Source: Mastigias papua (taxonomy: Eukaryota > Cnidaria > Scyphozoa > Rhizostomeae > Mastigiidae). Taken from it: DNA of 64,000 nucleotides. Positions 21,701 through 33,700 of the stretch are shown in pieces. The position numbers were made by a program, and so were the translations under genes. Where the stretch lies: NCBI GenBank assembly GCA_964019165.1, contig OZ025271.1, positions 7,740,275-7,804,274 on the forward strand, given 5' to 3'. Under the pieces are notes generated by a model. That model had not been told where the DNA came from. It made no database searches and saw only the letters and a program-made list of their open reading frames with translations. Numbering within the stretch: position 1 is the first letter of the stretch; the number at the start of each line of letters is the position of its first letter.

Positions 21701-24700
21701 TTGAGGAATTATTCTTTTTATCAGCTTTGGGTTCTGCTATTTTATAAGAATGATTTTGTTGCATAATCGAATATATAGGTACTCTTTGGTCTGAAATAGA
21801 CGTCCCTCTCCAGACTAATATTTGTTCGAAAAATTAATACCATTGTATTTCTATTGCAACCCCCCCCCCCACGCTCATTAATTTTGAACCAAGACGGAAG
21901 TGTCCACCCCAGACCCAGAATTTGCATTGCTAGATGAGGACTTACAAAGAAAGAACTGCCTTCACAAGCAGTTACAACGTGACTTAAACGTAAGGTACCA
22001 GTGATGGTGGCACTAAGAGAGAACAATGGAATCAGTTTCTGAATGCCAGAAATAGGCTCTACTATGAGACTTTGACACCCTGCCCCCGTTTATTACAACC
22101 CCTGGCTATTGTGATTTAGATTTACTCCAAACACCCCATCTATAACCGTTTTAAACACCCCATCTATAAATACTTGCATTGTTTTCCATGTGATGAAGTT
22201 CTATTTCCTCCTAACCCCCTCAACGTGCCCACTGTGTAACCCTCCGTCTATTTAGACTGGAGAGTAACCTCCAAAATTTGGAAAGAATGTTACTCGCTCA
22301 TTCTTACTTTTTTGTGCTTCCTGTGAAAGTTTGGGCTACCTGTGGAAACAACATGGCTACCATGTCTAGGCATGCTTCTTATGGCAGCGAAAGAATCTTT
22401 TGGATCAATATTTGATGGCCACCTTGGTAACGCATATTTTTCACTCTTTTTGAGCAGAACAGAATCATATTTGATCAATATTTGATGAAAATATGTGAAC
22501 TTAGGGTAAGCCAAAGGCAGGTCCTTGGCCCATGGCCCTACCTATGGCACTCCCGCCTAGCTCACTGCTATGTGACCAGGGTGGGATTTTATTATTTTAC
22601 GAAATACTTAGGGTAACTTTGAAATTCAAATTTTCAGAGACCTCAAGGGCTAGTGAACACAATGCAACAAGCTAGAAGTCAACAATTCAAACCCTTCAAG
22701 TTTTGGAATTGTTTAAAGTTGACGAATTTTCATAACATCGTCTCAACTTACTTTTTTCGAACTCGATTGCAACACGAATGCAACAATAGGATAATGTCAA
22801 TCCTTCTTCACTTTGTGTTTTAATTAATTACATGGAACTATCAGGACCTAGCTGATGGTATTTTGTCTCGTCTGTCTTGGTACGTGAAAGGCTCTGATCA
22901 GTATTCACTTTTTGCAATGGTAGAAATCAGTTGAAGTATGAAGGGTAAGGTGTTTAGCATCCACCAAAGGGCTAACAAAACTTCATGCTGTCTTCCCCTC
23001 ATATGGTGTTTACAAAAATTGCACAGCCTTGCACATGTTGTTTTATTGTTTACTTCTACACGCTATAAGGGATTTCTACACATAAAATTTGGTTTTGGGG
23101 CGTAAGGGATCAATATCAGTCCCAATATGCATTTTGGTCCGAGAATCAAAAACGGCAGCCATTTTTTACATTATGGGAATAATGGTAAACAAATTGCCTT
23201 AAAGTGCACTCAACACGATGATAAATACATTTTGCCACAAAGTTGGTGCTACGGATAAAATTCATTGTTGGATAAAAATGCATTGTTGGATAAAAATGCA
23301 TTGTTGGATAAAAATGCATTGTTGGATAAAAATGCATTGCTGGATAAAAATGCATTGTTGGATAACAATGCATTGTTGGATAACAATGCAATTCTGTCTC
23401 CAAAAGTGATGTTATTAATCAAGTGTTGAGAAATTACGGTACTTGTAAACTCATGCAGAAGAAACTTTTCTATTGTAGCTGCTTTTTAAAATCCAACGAT
23501 AAATAAATAAATTATTATATCAATACTAATTACTTTTGGTGTTCCTTGCCTTGCAAAAATTCTGTGAAATGCCATTAAAAACGTATGAACATTTAAGTCT
23601 TTGACCAATTCTAGATGTACAGCACGTGTGGTAAAATATGTGAATAAGCAAATATAAGCTTTTTTTAATGCAGCTTTGCTCTCATCGTGAATTTTAACGA
23701 GCAGTGGACCAGCAATATCTATTCCGGTGCTGTTGAATGGCGGTTCATCTCAGCCCTACTGTTTGGTAGACTTGGGGCAATGGCATGCTTGTATGGAGTA
23801 CAATGGACCCATTTGCATACGATACATGGCCTCAAAACACGCATGACTACTGATCTACCCTTTAGTATCCAGTACTTTTGCCTTGTAGCATTAAAAGTGT
23901 CCCGAATGCCACTGTGCAGCATTCTGTAATGATACTCCCAAGTAAGCAATTCCGTGTACCTGTTCCTAGTTGGCAGCAATACTGGATTATTGGCTGAATC
24001 TAAGATAGATGAATTTCTGATACGTGAGCATGCTCTGATGATCCCATTTTCATCAAAAAACAAATTAAGCTGGGACACAAGCAAAGGGGGTTTCTTATCT
24101 GTGGGACCCTTCCCCAGACAAAATTGAGTACACATCAGAAAATACTTCCGTTTGAATGGACCGAATCAACTGCCTTTGTGCAACTTGCAATTTCTATTTC
24201 AGATGCCTGTAGTTGGAGACTCTGCTGTCCGTCACAAGAAAACCTAGTCTTACAGTTTCTTATGAACCAACAACACCATGCAATAGTTCTTAATAGCATT
24301 GCTTTGCTACAAAATCTCATAGTACTTACCACAATAAAAAATTTTCCCGATTTACTGAGGTTGCAAGAGTGTGGATAGTGTTGGGTGTTTCTCGTGCTTG
24401 TTCCCTGAGTGCAACTTCATTCTCCAAAAACAATGTTAACCGAATTAAGCCATGATTCGCGGGAATTGGTAAGAACTCTGGGCCTTTCCACCAATATGTG
24501 TTTTTTGAAAAGCCCTTCCCATACTGTCCCGTTGATGGCAAATCAGCTGTATTCAACGACCCTCGAAACAACCACCAGGCCTCATTGTATGACAGCTCCC
24601 TAATTTGCTGAACCCGATGCCTTAAACTGTTTCCAAGGACGTTGGAATCTTGGAGGCATTAGTGGTTTCGTAGTTACAGATGATGTCGAATGCGCGCGCA

Positions 24701-27700
24701 TCCTTTGGGATATTGCTGTTTCAAATAGGTAAACCAAAATATTGCAGACACAACTGAAGAGGCGAGAACATTCGTCAATTGTTCTGCAAACCGGTTGAGA
24801 TCTTCCCGTCCTGTGAGCTCAGGCAAAGTGAGCTGCTGAGGGCGAAGGGTAGAGTTCAAGGCACTAGCCATGGTGACCGTTTCAGATGACGCTTGAACTG
24901 CAGAAGACAAATCTTGGATTTGTTGCTGTGTGGTAGGAAAGGTATCTATAGAGGCAGCTTGCTGCTCTTTGACGACCTCAGCCAAACCATTAATAATGCC
25001 AACAACTTCACCTGCTGCCATTGAGCTTAGTGACTTGAAGGCATTCGGGTCCTTCACCAATTCTGTGGACGTACTTGAGTCGCAGTTGGGATCAAATAAG
25101 AGACAGCTTGCTAGCGCTCATTATTCGCGATGGAAATCAACACACTTATACAATAGGATTCTACTATTTATACACTACGTACAATACAAATGACAAATGA
25201 TGGACAGCTTCATAATAGAAACGAGACTGGACTAATACTACCATATAAGGTGATGGATAGCATTCCTACTACAGTCAAAGGCCGAAGGCTAAACAAGTGT
25301 AACATAGCTGAATCACAGCGGGTTTATCTACAGTAACATCGTCAAGCCACAGAAATCTAAGATCATCCCTGTCCTCTGGTCTAATTTCTACCTGCAAGAA
25401 TGCCTTTTCAATACAGGCAATTAATGCAACAATGTGAACCATAAAGCGTACCATGACATCAAACAAGAGTGAAATACAATTTGGACCACGTTCCAAACGA
25501 TCATTTAATGACAAGTCATCGGATTGTGATTTGCAACAAGCATCAAGTACTACCCTAGCCCTACTAGTGGTCCTTTCTTCGCAAATAACGGCATGATGAG
25601 GCATAAAGTTAACATTATCCTTGCTACTTTCTGATCACGGTACTTTTTCTATAATACCCTGTGCTACTTGATCCTGGAATATTTTGGTATACTCACTTAG
25701 GGGGGCTTTATTAGCTACCAAACGAGAATACAAGGAATTTAACCATTTCGTACATAGTTCAAAATTACTATTTATTCCATCTGGTTCTCTTGGCTTCCAT
25801 AGCAACGCAACCTGGTACCGATTACCAGTAAGCTGAACATCACAAAATGATTCAATTTCATTTAATTCTTTTGTGATTTCAAAGTCCATGTGTTCTACTT
25901 CCCAAAACAACTTGAACGTGTTTACAATATCCAAATTATCATAACCGTAAGTAATACTGGATACTTTACCACTGATGCATAAATTTGTGCTAACAGCATT
26001 ACCCTCTCCCCCTGCATTACCAGTGGAGCCTGAAAGCACTCACCCCAGTTTGGTCTTAATACCTACAGGGCCTTGTTCTCCTCTAATAATATCCCGATTA
26101 CAGTATTAAAGTATTGATCCGCACCGAGAAGGATATCTATATTATCACCCACACCATCCATAGTATTGTACGCAAATTGCAATCCTTGCAAATGCGAAAA
26201 TTCAGTTGTATCAACCTTGGAGGGTATAGGAGAACATGTTACCGGATTTGTGAGCCCTGAAATATTAACGAGTTCTCCACTACACGTTTCTAAATCAAAA
26301 CTTACCACATCACAATGTTTTCTTGCCATTTTACTGCTACCGAACGCGTTTAAGCTCAAACAATGCTTTCCTAATGATTTCAGTCCAAGTTTCTTGTAGA
26401 CTTCTTCCAAAATGTAGCTTCGCTGACTGTCATTGTCCAGGAAGATGCGTACTTTGAGTCGCTTCTCATTATCATAATTGCATACGACCGCTTTAGCTGT
26501 TTGTAGCAACACACTGGCACCTTTCTTTCCAATTGAAGTCGTTGTTAGGGATAAGGTTTCCATTTGTTCAGGTGACTTGGTTTCTTGCGTATATATGGTA
26601 GGGTGGTGTTTGCCATGGCAGTTAGTGCAATGCTTGAATTTTCTGCACTGTTGTGCTGTGTGCCCCTTACGCAAGCAAATAAAACATCCTCAATGTTTCT
26701 TCAACAGTGCTTTCTTAGCTGAAACATCTTGTTCCTTCGTACAGTCCACTGTAGAGCGGTTGCAATCGCAATAGCAACAATCCTGTCTTTAACTTAACTC
26801 CATTTTTGTATGGAAGGATGATGTGGTACCCTGCCTTGGCCTTGTGAGTTTTGCGTCTTTCATTTCAATCGTCTGCAGTTGATCTCTCATTTCCCTGACT
26901 ACTACTTCAGTTTTTAGTATTCCTCAGACTTCTGAAATAGACCAACTATCGCTCTGCTTGTGTCGTGCTATGAGCAAAGCCATTTCATTGGGCACTCTCG
27001 ACAAAATTACAGGATTTATTCGACCAAAGCAATCGTGCAAGATGACCACTGCCGATTGGTAGTTGCCTTCTGTTACTGGTAGTCCTTCTATTGCTCGAGC
27101 TGCCTGTCCATCCAAGTAGGACTTCAAGTAAGAGAACTTAATTGATGGTGGAATTTCTGAATTGGTATGAGTGGCATCTCGGAAACCTTCCCAAAATAAA
27201 AAATAAGATGTTACATCTCCGTTGAACTTTTGTAGGTTTAGCTTGGGTAAGATAAAATGGCCATTTCGACGAGATGATACTGTCGAGATAGGAGAGAACT
27301 GAATCTGCTCAATGGGGGGCAAAGGAAGGAGCCTCTGTGTGGGCATTACTTCAGATCATGGCGGAGTAGGCAACTGTCCTCTTGGCCTTGTTTCAGATGG
27401 AAAGCATTGTTGAATCCGAGTGATGATTTCCATGATTCGAAGCTCTATATTCCTACTAGTTGTCACTTCAGTGTCTACCTCATTTGCTTCAACCAATCCC
27501 AAAATGTGGTAGCCTTGATCTCTGAGTTCCAACCATTTGTTGGCGAGTAAACCTTTAATAACTTCAAGTCGTGCACTTTCAGCATCTGACATAATGTCCG
27601 CTTTTTCCAAACTTTTCTGTGCTTCATTTTCCAGCTTTGCTGCGACGGGCTGATGTGCACCCCTAACTTGCCTCACTCTACTGAGATTCTCCATCTATCT

Positions 27701-30700
27701 ACTCATACAGCCTCATGTTGGGCGCCATTTTATATTTTTGTTCTTGGCCTTGCAGAGTAGGCAGAGAGATAGGCAATTTCTCGTCAATCATTGGTACATA
27801 CATTGAAGAATGAATTAATTTCCATATCACAATATTGTGATTTGGAAATTAATTCAGTCTTCACTGTACGTACCAATGATTGACAAGAAATTGTGTATTT
27901 ATATTGTTTATCATAAATTGCTACACGTGGAGCCACTAAGCCTCAGGCCCCTTCTGGAATACAACAGTCACCTCCGACAATGAAAACTGCAATTACAAAA
28001 TTTTTCTTAGCTATTTCAATGTGGTCAGGGTTATTTCTTGACTCTCGCAACATTGAGGCTATTGTTTCTTATAAGCTGCTTCTTATTAAAAGATGCATAT
28101 ATGAAGAGCAAGGAGTAAATTAATTTGACTCCCTGGAAGAATAGCTTCGCGCAGAATAGGTTTTTTATTTCTGTTGTTTTAGTTGAATCACTACACTTAG
28201 TATAACTGACTTTTTTCTCTACCTTGCAAAATATTGAGGGAGAAGCCCCCATTCTGCAGCTCTTCTCGCTGTTTCCCGTTTGTCCTCAAACTGGCCGAAG
28301 CTGCAACCTCCCAATAATTGTGTCCCACTTACTCAGATCAGCATAGCTGTAGGATTGCTTTCTGTTATACTTACTATATTCCCTCTTTTATCCCCTTGCA
28401 TAACGTTGGTGGTGACCTTTTGAATGGGCCCAAAGTAATCAGATTTGCCCAGCCCTTTCCTTGGAGCCCCATTGTCATCCACAGAAAACAAACGGCCCTC
28501 GCAAATTGTTTGATGTAGTGAATCTACCGTGTTTAGCTGCTACCACTGAGCCCTCAGCCATCGTTGGTGGTTGAGTAAAATACAAGAGAGACACCAATTC
28601 AAGACTACTCTCCTAAGTGGTAAAATGAAAATAAGAATTTACTTTTTTCTCAGGTCCTGACTTTAAATTTCCTCTAATTCCCTGAGCCTCATTATTCTTA
28701 CAGACATCTCATTTCAAAGTTACCATTATTTTTAAATCATTCTAAGCTACAAAAGGTATTACTTCGTCTGAAGTAAAAGCAATATATTCAAATTTTCGTT
28801 GCTTTTTACTTCATCATCACACAAAACAAGCCGGAACTGACCAATAAATATCATATTGATATTGCATAAATAAATCTACAGCGGAACACAGTCTCTTGAA
28901 AAGCCAAAATCTTCCTATTTTTATTTTTCCTCTTCTATCTTATTTTTAACCCCGCTACCTTATGTTTATCTCCTCCCACAGCCGGGTTTTCAATACAACA
29001 TCATTTAGAAAGGCGTAAGCTTTCCCTAATTCATTCTTTGATATTCCTCTCATGAAATCCAAATTTATACTCGTAAATGCCTCATTTCCGGGGGTTTGGG
29101 ATATGGGGGAGGTTGGAAATATTACAAGAAGGTAATAAGGGCAGGGTGGATAGACAAATGCTTTGAGATCTAAGATAATGCTACTACTTTCCGTCCTGGG
29201 ATAAACATCTCTCCCGACTAATTCTCTTCTGAAAGATTGTAGACCATAACATTTGTATTGCAGCCCCTCTCCTCCATGCCTATCAATTTTGATATAAGAT
29301 GGTATTGTCCAGCCTAGAATTTGTGTTGCTAGATGAGCATATAAAAAGAAACAATTGTCTTCAGAAGTACTGACAGGGTAGATCAAGGATAGGCAATTGA
29401 TTTTTATCAGGAGCCACATACCGCCCTGAATTGTGTCAGAGGGCCATCAATTTTGTTCCATTCGGGGCATAACTAGCATTTTTCATTGGTGGGTGTATAA
29501 GATGTTGCCTTACATTCTGGCAACTGCCCAAGTAAAATTTCATTGATGGTACTATTGATATTGACGCCCTGGATACTATTCAGTAGTTTGGGGGAGAAGC
29601 ATTTTGCACTGTTGTATAGGAACAATGAAGAAAACTTTTGTAGGACATTGGAGTGATCCAGAGAAATAGGGTTTCTGGGGGCTTGCCCCAGAAGACTCTT
29701 TGGGCCACGCCCTCAAGAACTTCAGAGAGTGCACCTTTTCAAAACAGAATATTGATTGTTTTCAAGAACCAGGAAGACACAGCTAAACGGACCTCTCCTT
29801 TGTCCCGTCGAATGCCTTTATGCGAATACAGAGATAAAAAGATATCTTATTGGGAGATCATAAGGACCCTTCCGTTGGGGATAGGCTCGTAGATAGGGAT
29901 AGGAACAGAGGTTAAATAGCCCCGTCTCTAGCAAAGTTTCAATAATGCTTTTGGTAATCAAAAGTAATTATGCATGGGAACCCATTTCCATCATTTTTGA
30001 CAATTTGATGATCGATTTCTTCCAGTTGACCACCTTAAGGCTGAATTTACCAGAATTAACGTGGATAAACTTTCCCTCTAGATGAAAGTGAAGGCAGCTT
30101 GGATAGGAGTGCACCGAATTGTGTCACTGAAGTAGACAGTGTAGTGAATCAGTAATATGAAAATTTGTTGTTGACTTTTATACCAAATGAAGTGAGATTC
30201 GATAAGAGAACTGCCAGCATTACGTGGTAAAGAACGAAAACACCAAGGACTTTATACTGAAAGATGGAAAATTGGATACTTATTTGGCCTGATTTATTTA
30301 CACCACGTTACACGGACCAAATTGTCTATAAATGCCAAATTTCAGAGACATGATGCTTCTATACCGGTACCAAATCTATCAATTTAGTTTGAGGTCTGGG
30401 GCTGAGCCCCCTCTTCTAAGAATAGAAGATAGGGGTACTTTCAGTCCTGATTTATAATGTATCATATGATAAGCATTAGGATGTATGTAAGTACAAAGTT
30501 TTATTGACATGGAACTATTGTGTTGGTCTCAAAGCAATATTATAAATTTGAGACCTAGGGGCAAAATATCCTGTTTTAAAAATAGAAAATAGGGTAATTT
30601 ATAGCCGTGGTTTAATTTATCAAATAACACGCATCAGACTGTCTGTAAATGCCAAAGTTCATAGGTGCGGACTGTAATGTTGGTCTCAAATCAATGTTAA

Positions 30701-33700
30701 GTGCTTGAGGTCTGGGGCCGAGTCCTTGTTCCAAAAATAGAAAATAGGGCTATTTTCGGCTAAATTTATATTGCATGAAATAATGCGCATGAGAATGTAT
30801 GTAAATACCAAATTTCATTGACGTGCAATAATTACGGGGGTCAGTAATCAATGCTGTAAGGTGGAGGTCGGGGAATGAGTTTCTTGCTCTAAAAATAGCT
30901 TTTGGAGCGTTTTTCAGCTTGGGTCTGTTTTTCATCGTTTTCTACGCCTGAAACTCCATACGAAGTGAAATTTGCATGCTGGTTTCAAATTTTGCACGAT
31001 CATTCCGCTTACAGACCGGACTATGATTGGCATCACACGGGCTGGGCAGAGAGGCACTAAGGGCCGGATGCGGCCCACAGGACATTTTTTGCCCAAGTCT
31101 GACGTAGATGAAAGTCTTACCAATAATAATTACATTGATAGAGGATGATGGATGCAATTTTAGTATGTTGATAAGTATCTAAGGAGCTGTGTACTTTAAA
31201 TATGCTACCATCCCTCCTTTTGTTGTGACCCCCTCTAACTATTTAGCTTTAGACTTTTTTCCAGCCCCCCGACTATTGCCACCCCCTTTTATTCCGGACT
31301 GGAGATTATGAAGTACTGCATGTTCACAAATCAGGTGTCTATTGCCTTTTGACTGTAAGCAGCACAAAGAATATTGCTAAGGACAAGAAGATTTGTTCAA
31401 AGCAGAATTTAATAAGCGGAAGGTCCTAATAATAGTGGGAAGTTTGGAAAAAAGTTCATAAAGTGATTAGTGGGGGATGGAAAATAGACACTTAAGAATA
31501 AGTGGAAATAGGATTATTTCATGTTGGGAACAAAGCGTTAAAATGGGCTTGCAAATCTTGAGCAAATAAGGAAAATGAGAATAGCATTTCCAAAAGGGTG
31601 GCAGTCAAAAGGGATTCTGTCCCTCAAAACTTCTTATACATTGAACAAGGGGGATGCACTCCTCTTGAGCTCTCTCAGACATGAACGCTGTCCCCAAAGT
31701 AGGGAATGAATGAATAATTGCAGCATGGATTAATTGAGCATAAATTGTTATCTTTAGATATTTTCGAAATTCTCTTATCTCCGTAAATTGTTTTAGCATG
31801 ACCTTTGAAATATTTTCCTTGGTTCGAGAAGAACTTAAGTTCAAATATGAAATTTATCTCTTCATTCAATAGCCGCACGAACCCCATACATGTTTACTTC
31901 TAATCCAGACTGCCTATTTCTGGCTGCAGGTATTTGGCCCATCAGATATGATAGTACCCACTAACAACACATATCAGCATTTCTTTGCATAATCAGACAA
32001 TAATGGAACTCATTAGCACATATGGCAGATTGACTGAGTCCATGTTTTGCAAAGTATCTGTCCATCACTTTTCTCCAATATCGGTAGCATTCTTTAGGCA
32101 ATAACAAATAATTATAATTAGTTAGGCCCCTCTCTTACCCACCACCCCACCCCCTTTGCAATATTTCTTCTTGCACCCAGCCGAAAAGCACATCTCACCA
32201 GATAATTCTATTGGATTTTTCATATTTTTAGTTTCTTCATTTATTTCCTTTCAAGATTTAAATTAAGTCATTTCAGTGCTTCTAAATAATTTTCTGCAAG
32301 GCCCCCTATAGATGTTCCCATGGTTAGATGTACCCTCTAGAGCATTCCCCACACCCACCTTCAGGGGCGCTCCCCTCCATTTGAGAAACAGTGAGTTATT
32401 GTAAGCTTTTATTTAAAAAAAGCAAATTTAATTCCCATTTATACTATGATAGTTTTGACATGAATGCTAAGTATATTTTGTTTCATTTGAAGATGACTTG
32501 AAGGCCAAGTACAGAATGAAACATCAAAAACATGAAATTCACAAAGTTGACTGCAATTGCAGACTTGTCTTGGTGGAAGAAAATATTTATGATTTTGCGG
32601 TGAAGTTGACTATGGGTGACCAACAACCCGCCATGGAAACATTTAGAGGTGAAACTGAACGATTCATTGAACAGCTACAAGGTAGGAGAGGATTGGATAT
32701 TAAAATGTCTGATTTAATTGATGAGAAAAATCGAATAACATTGGTCACGGCTGTTGCTGGATCGGGAAAATCTGTACTTGTAAAGCAATTGGTCTTGAAA
32801 TGGGCGAATGGTGAGTTGTTCGACAATTTCAAAGTGTGCATCACGTTTGAGTGCAGAGAATTAAATTACTTTGCATTGAATGAAGGTAAAAGGCTTGAAA
32901 AACATGAAATGATCATTGAATTTATGAAAGGAAAATTTGGCTGCAATATCAAGGATTCCAAAGACGTCTTTTTTGTAATTGATGGCTGTGATGAATTGTA
33001 CGACGTGGCAGAAAAAGTTTCAGTAATTGGCCAACTGCTTGATCTCAAAAAGTCTAATTATCCTCAATCAAAGATCATAATTACTGGAAGGCCCCATATT
33101 GAAAATATGCTATTTGATCATGGTGGTAGAAATATGGGGGGTTTACGGAAAGTTGAAATTATTGGGCTTAGTGATGAGCAAATCCAAAAATGCATCCGTA
33201 AATTCGCATCCTCCAATGATGATATTATCAGAAAAATAAACAAGGCAAAAGATTCTTCAAAAGACAATCTAAAACTTCTCCATAATCCCCAGATGCTACA
33301 ATCATTTTGTTGTGTGGTAGTTTTATCAGAATTAACTGGAATTAAAAATGCTGCAGAGTTATATTGCTGGTCATTTTATTTGCTATTGAAACAACATGCA
33401 GAGAAGAATGGGTCAAGTGACAAAAAAATTCCTGACATTTTCAAAGATTATTCAAAAGATTTGTTAGCACTGGGCAAAATTTGCCATGAATTATTAAATA
33501 AGAATACAATTATTTTTGAAGGAGAAATTGAGTTTGGTGAAATTGGAAATGGAAAGGAATTCCTTGAGGGGTTGTTTGTTGATGTGTCAGATGACTTTCA
33601 TACTAAAAAACAATTTAAGCATTTAACTTTGATGGAGTTTCTTTCAGCTGTTTATGTTTGTACCATCAAAAATCCCACGGAAATTATTAAAGATATTTTA

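Larger units (their letters stand above)
23500..27740 (-). mobile_element. BEL/Pao LTR retrotransposon, decayed
   Basis: Coding modules appear in BEL/Pao order on the minus strand: Gag with a DUF1759-like region (27694-26924), zinc knuckles and an aspartic protease (about 26780-26063), a pre-RT segment and reverse transcriptase (26039-25275), an RNase H end (about 24650-24330), an H2C2 integrase zinc domain (24135-23719), and the integrase catalytic core start (about 23720-23530). A primer-binding-like TGGCGCCCAAC lies at 27717-27727, just before the Gag ATG. There are several single stops and a frameshift, and the RT catalytic part is replaced by unrelated sequence (24660-25260). No LTR pair could be delimited. 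It is a retroelement relic in intron 3 of the NLR gene. Confidence 0.85.
29205..31310. repeat. Dispersed repeat family, copy 2, split by a hAT-like element
   Basis: The left part (29205-29383) and the right part (31102-31310) together match the single continuous copy at 21775-22268. The break coincides with the termini of the hAT-like insertion, which independently supports those termini. Confidence 0.6.

Noticed and set aside
21742..22026. Open frame on the minus strand that resembles another at 28955-29419
   Set aside because: The similarity is explained by two copies of the same dispersed repeat. There are no protein motifs, and the similarity at DNA level is at least as good as at protein level.
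23263..23388. CRISPR-like array
   Set aside because: The units are contiguous with no spacers, and the genome is eukaryotic. It is a minisatellite.
23146..23409. Two overlapping repetitive open frames on opposite strands
   Set aside because: Both are generated by the 18-bp minisatellite with a period divisible by three.
30750..31157. Small minus-strand open frames near the right end of the hAT-like element
   Set aside because: They have no motif, and their sequence is part of the tandem array and hAT terminus.
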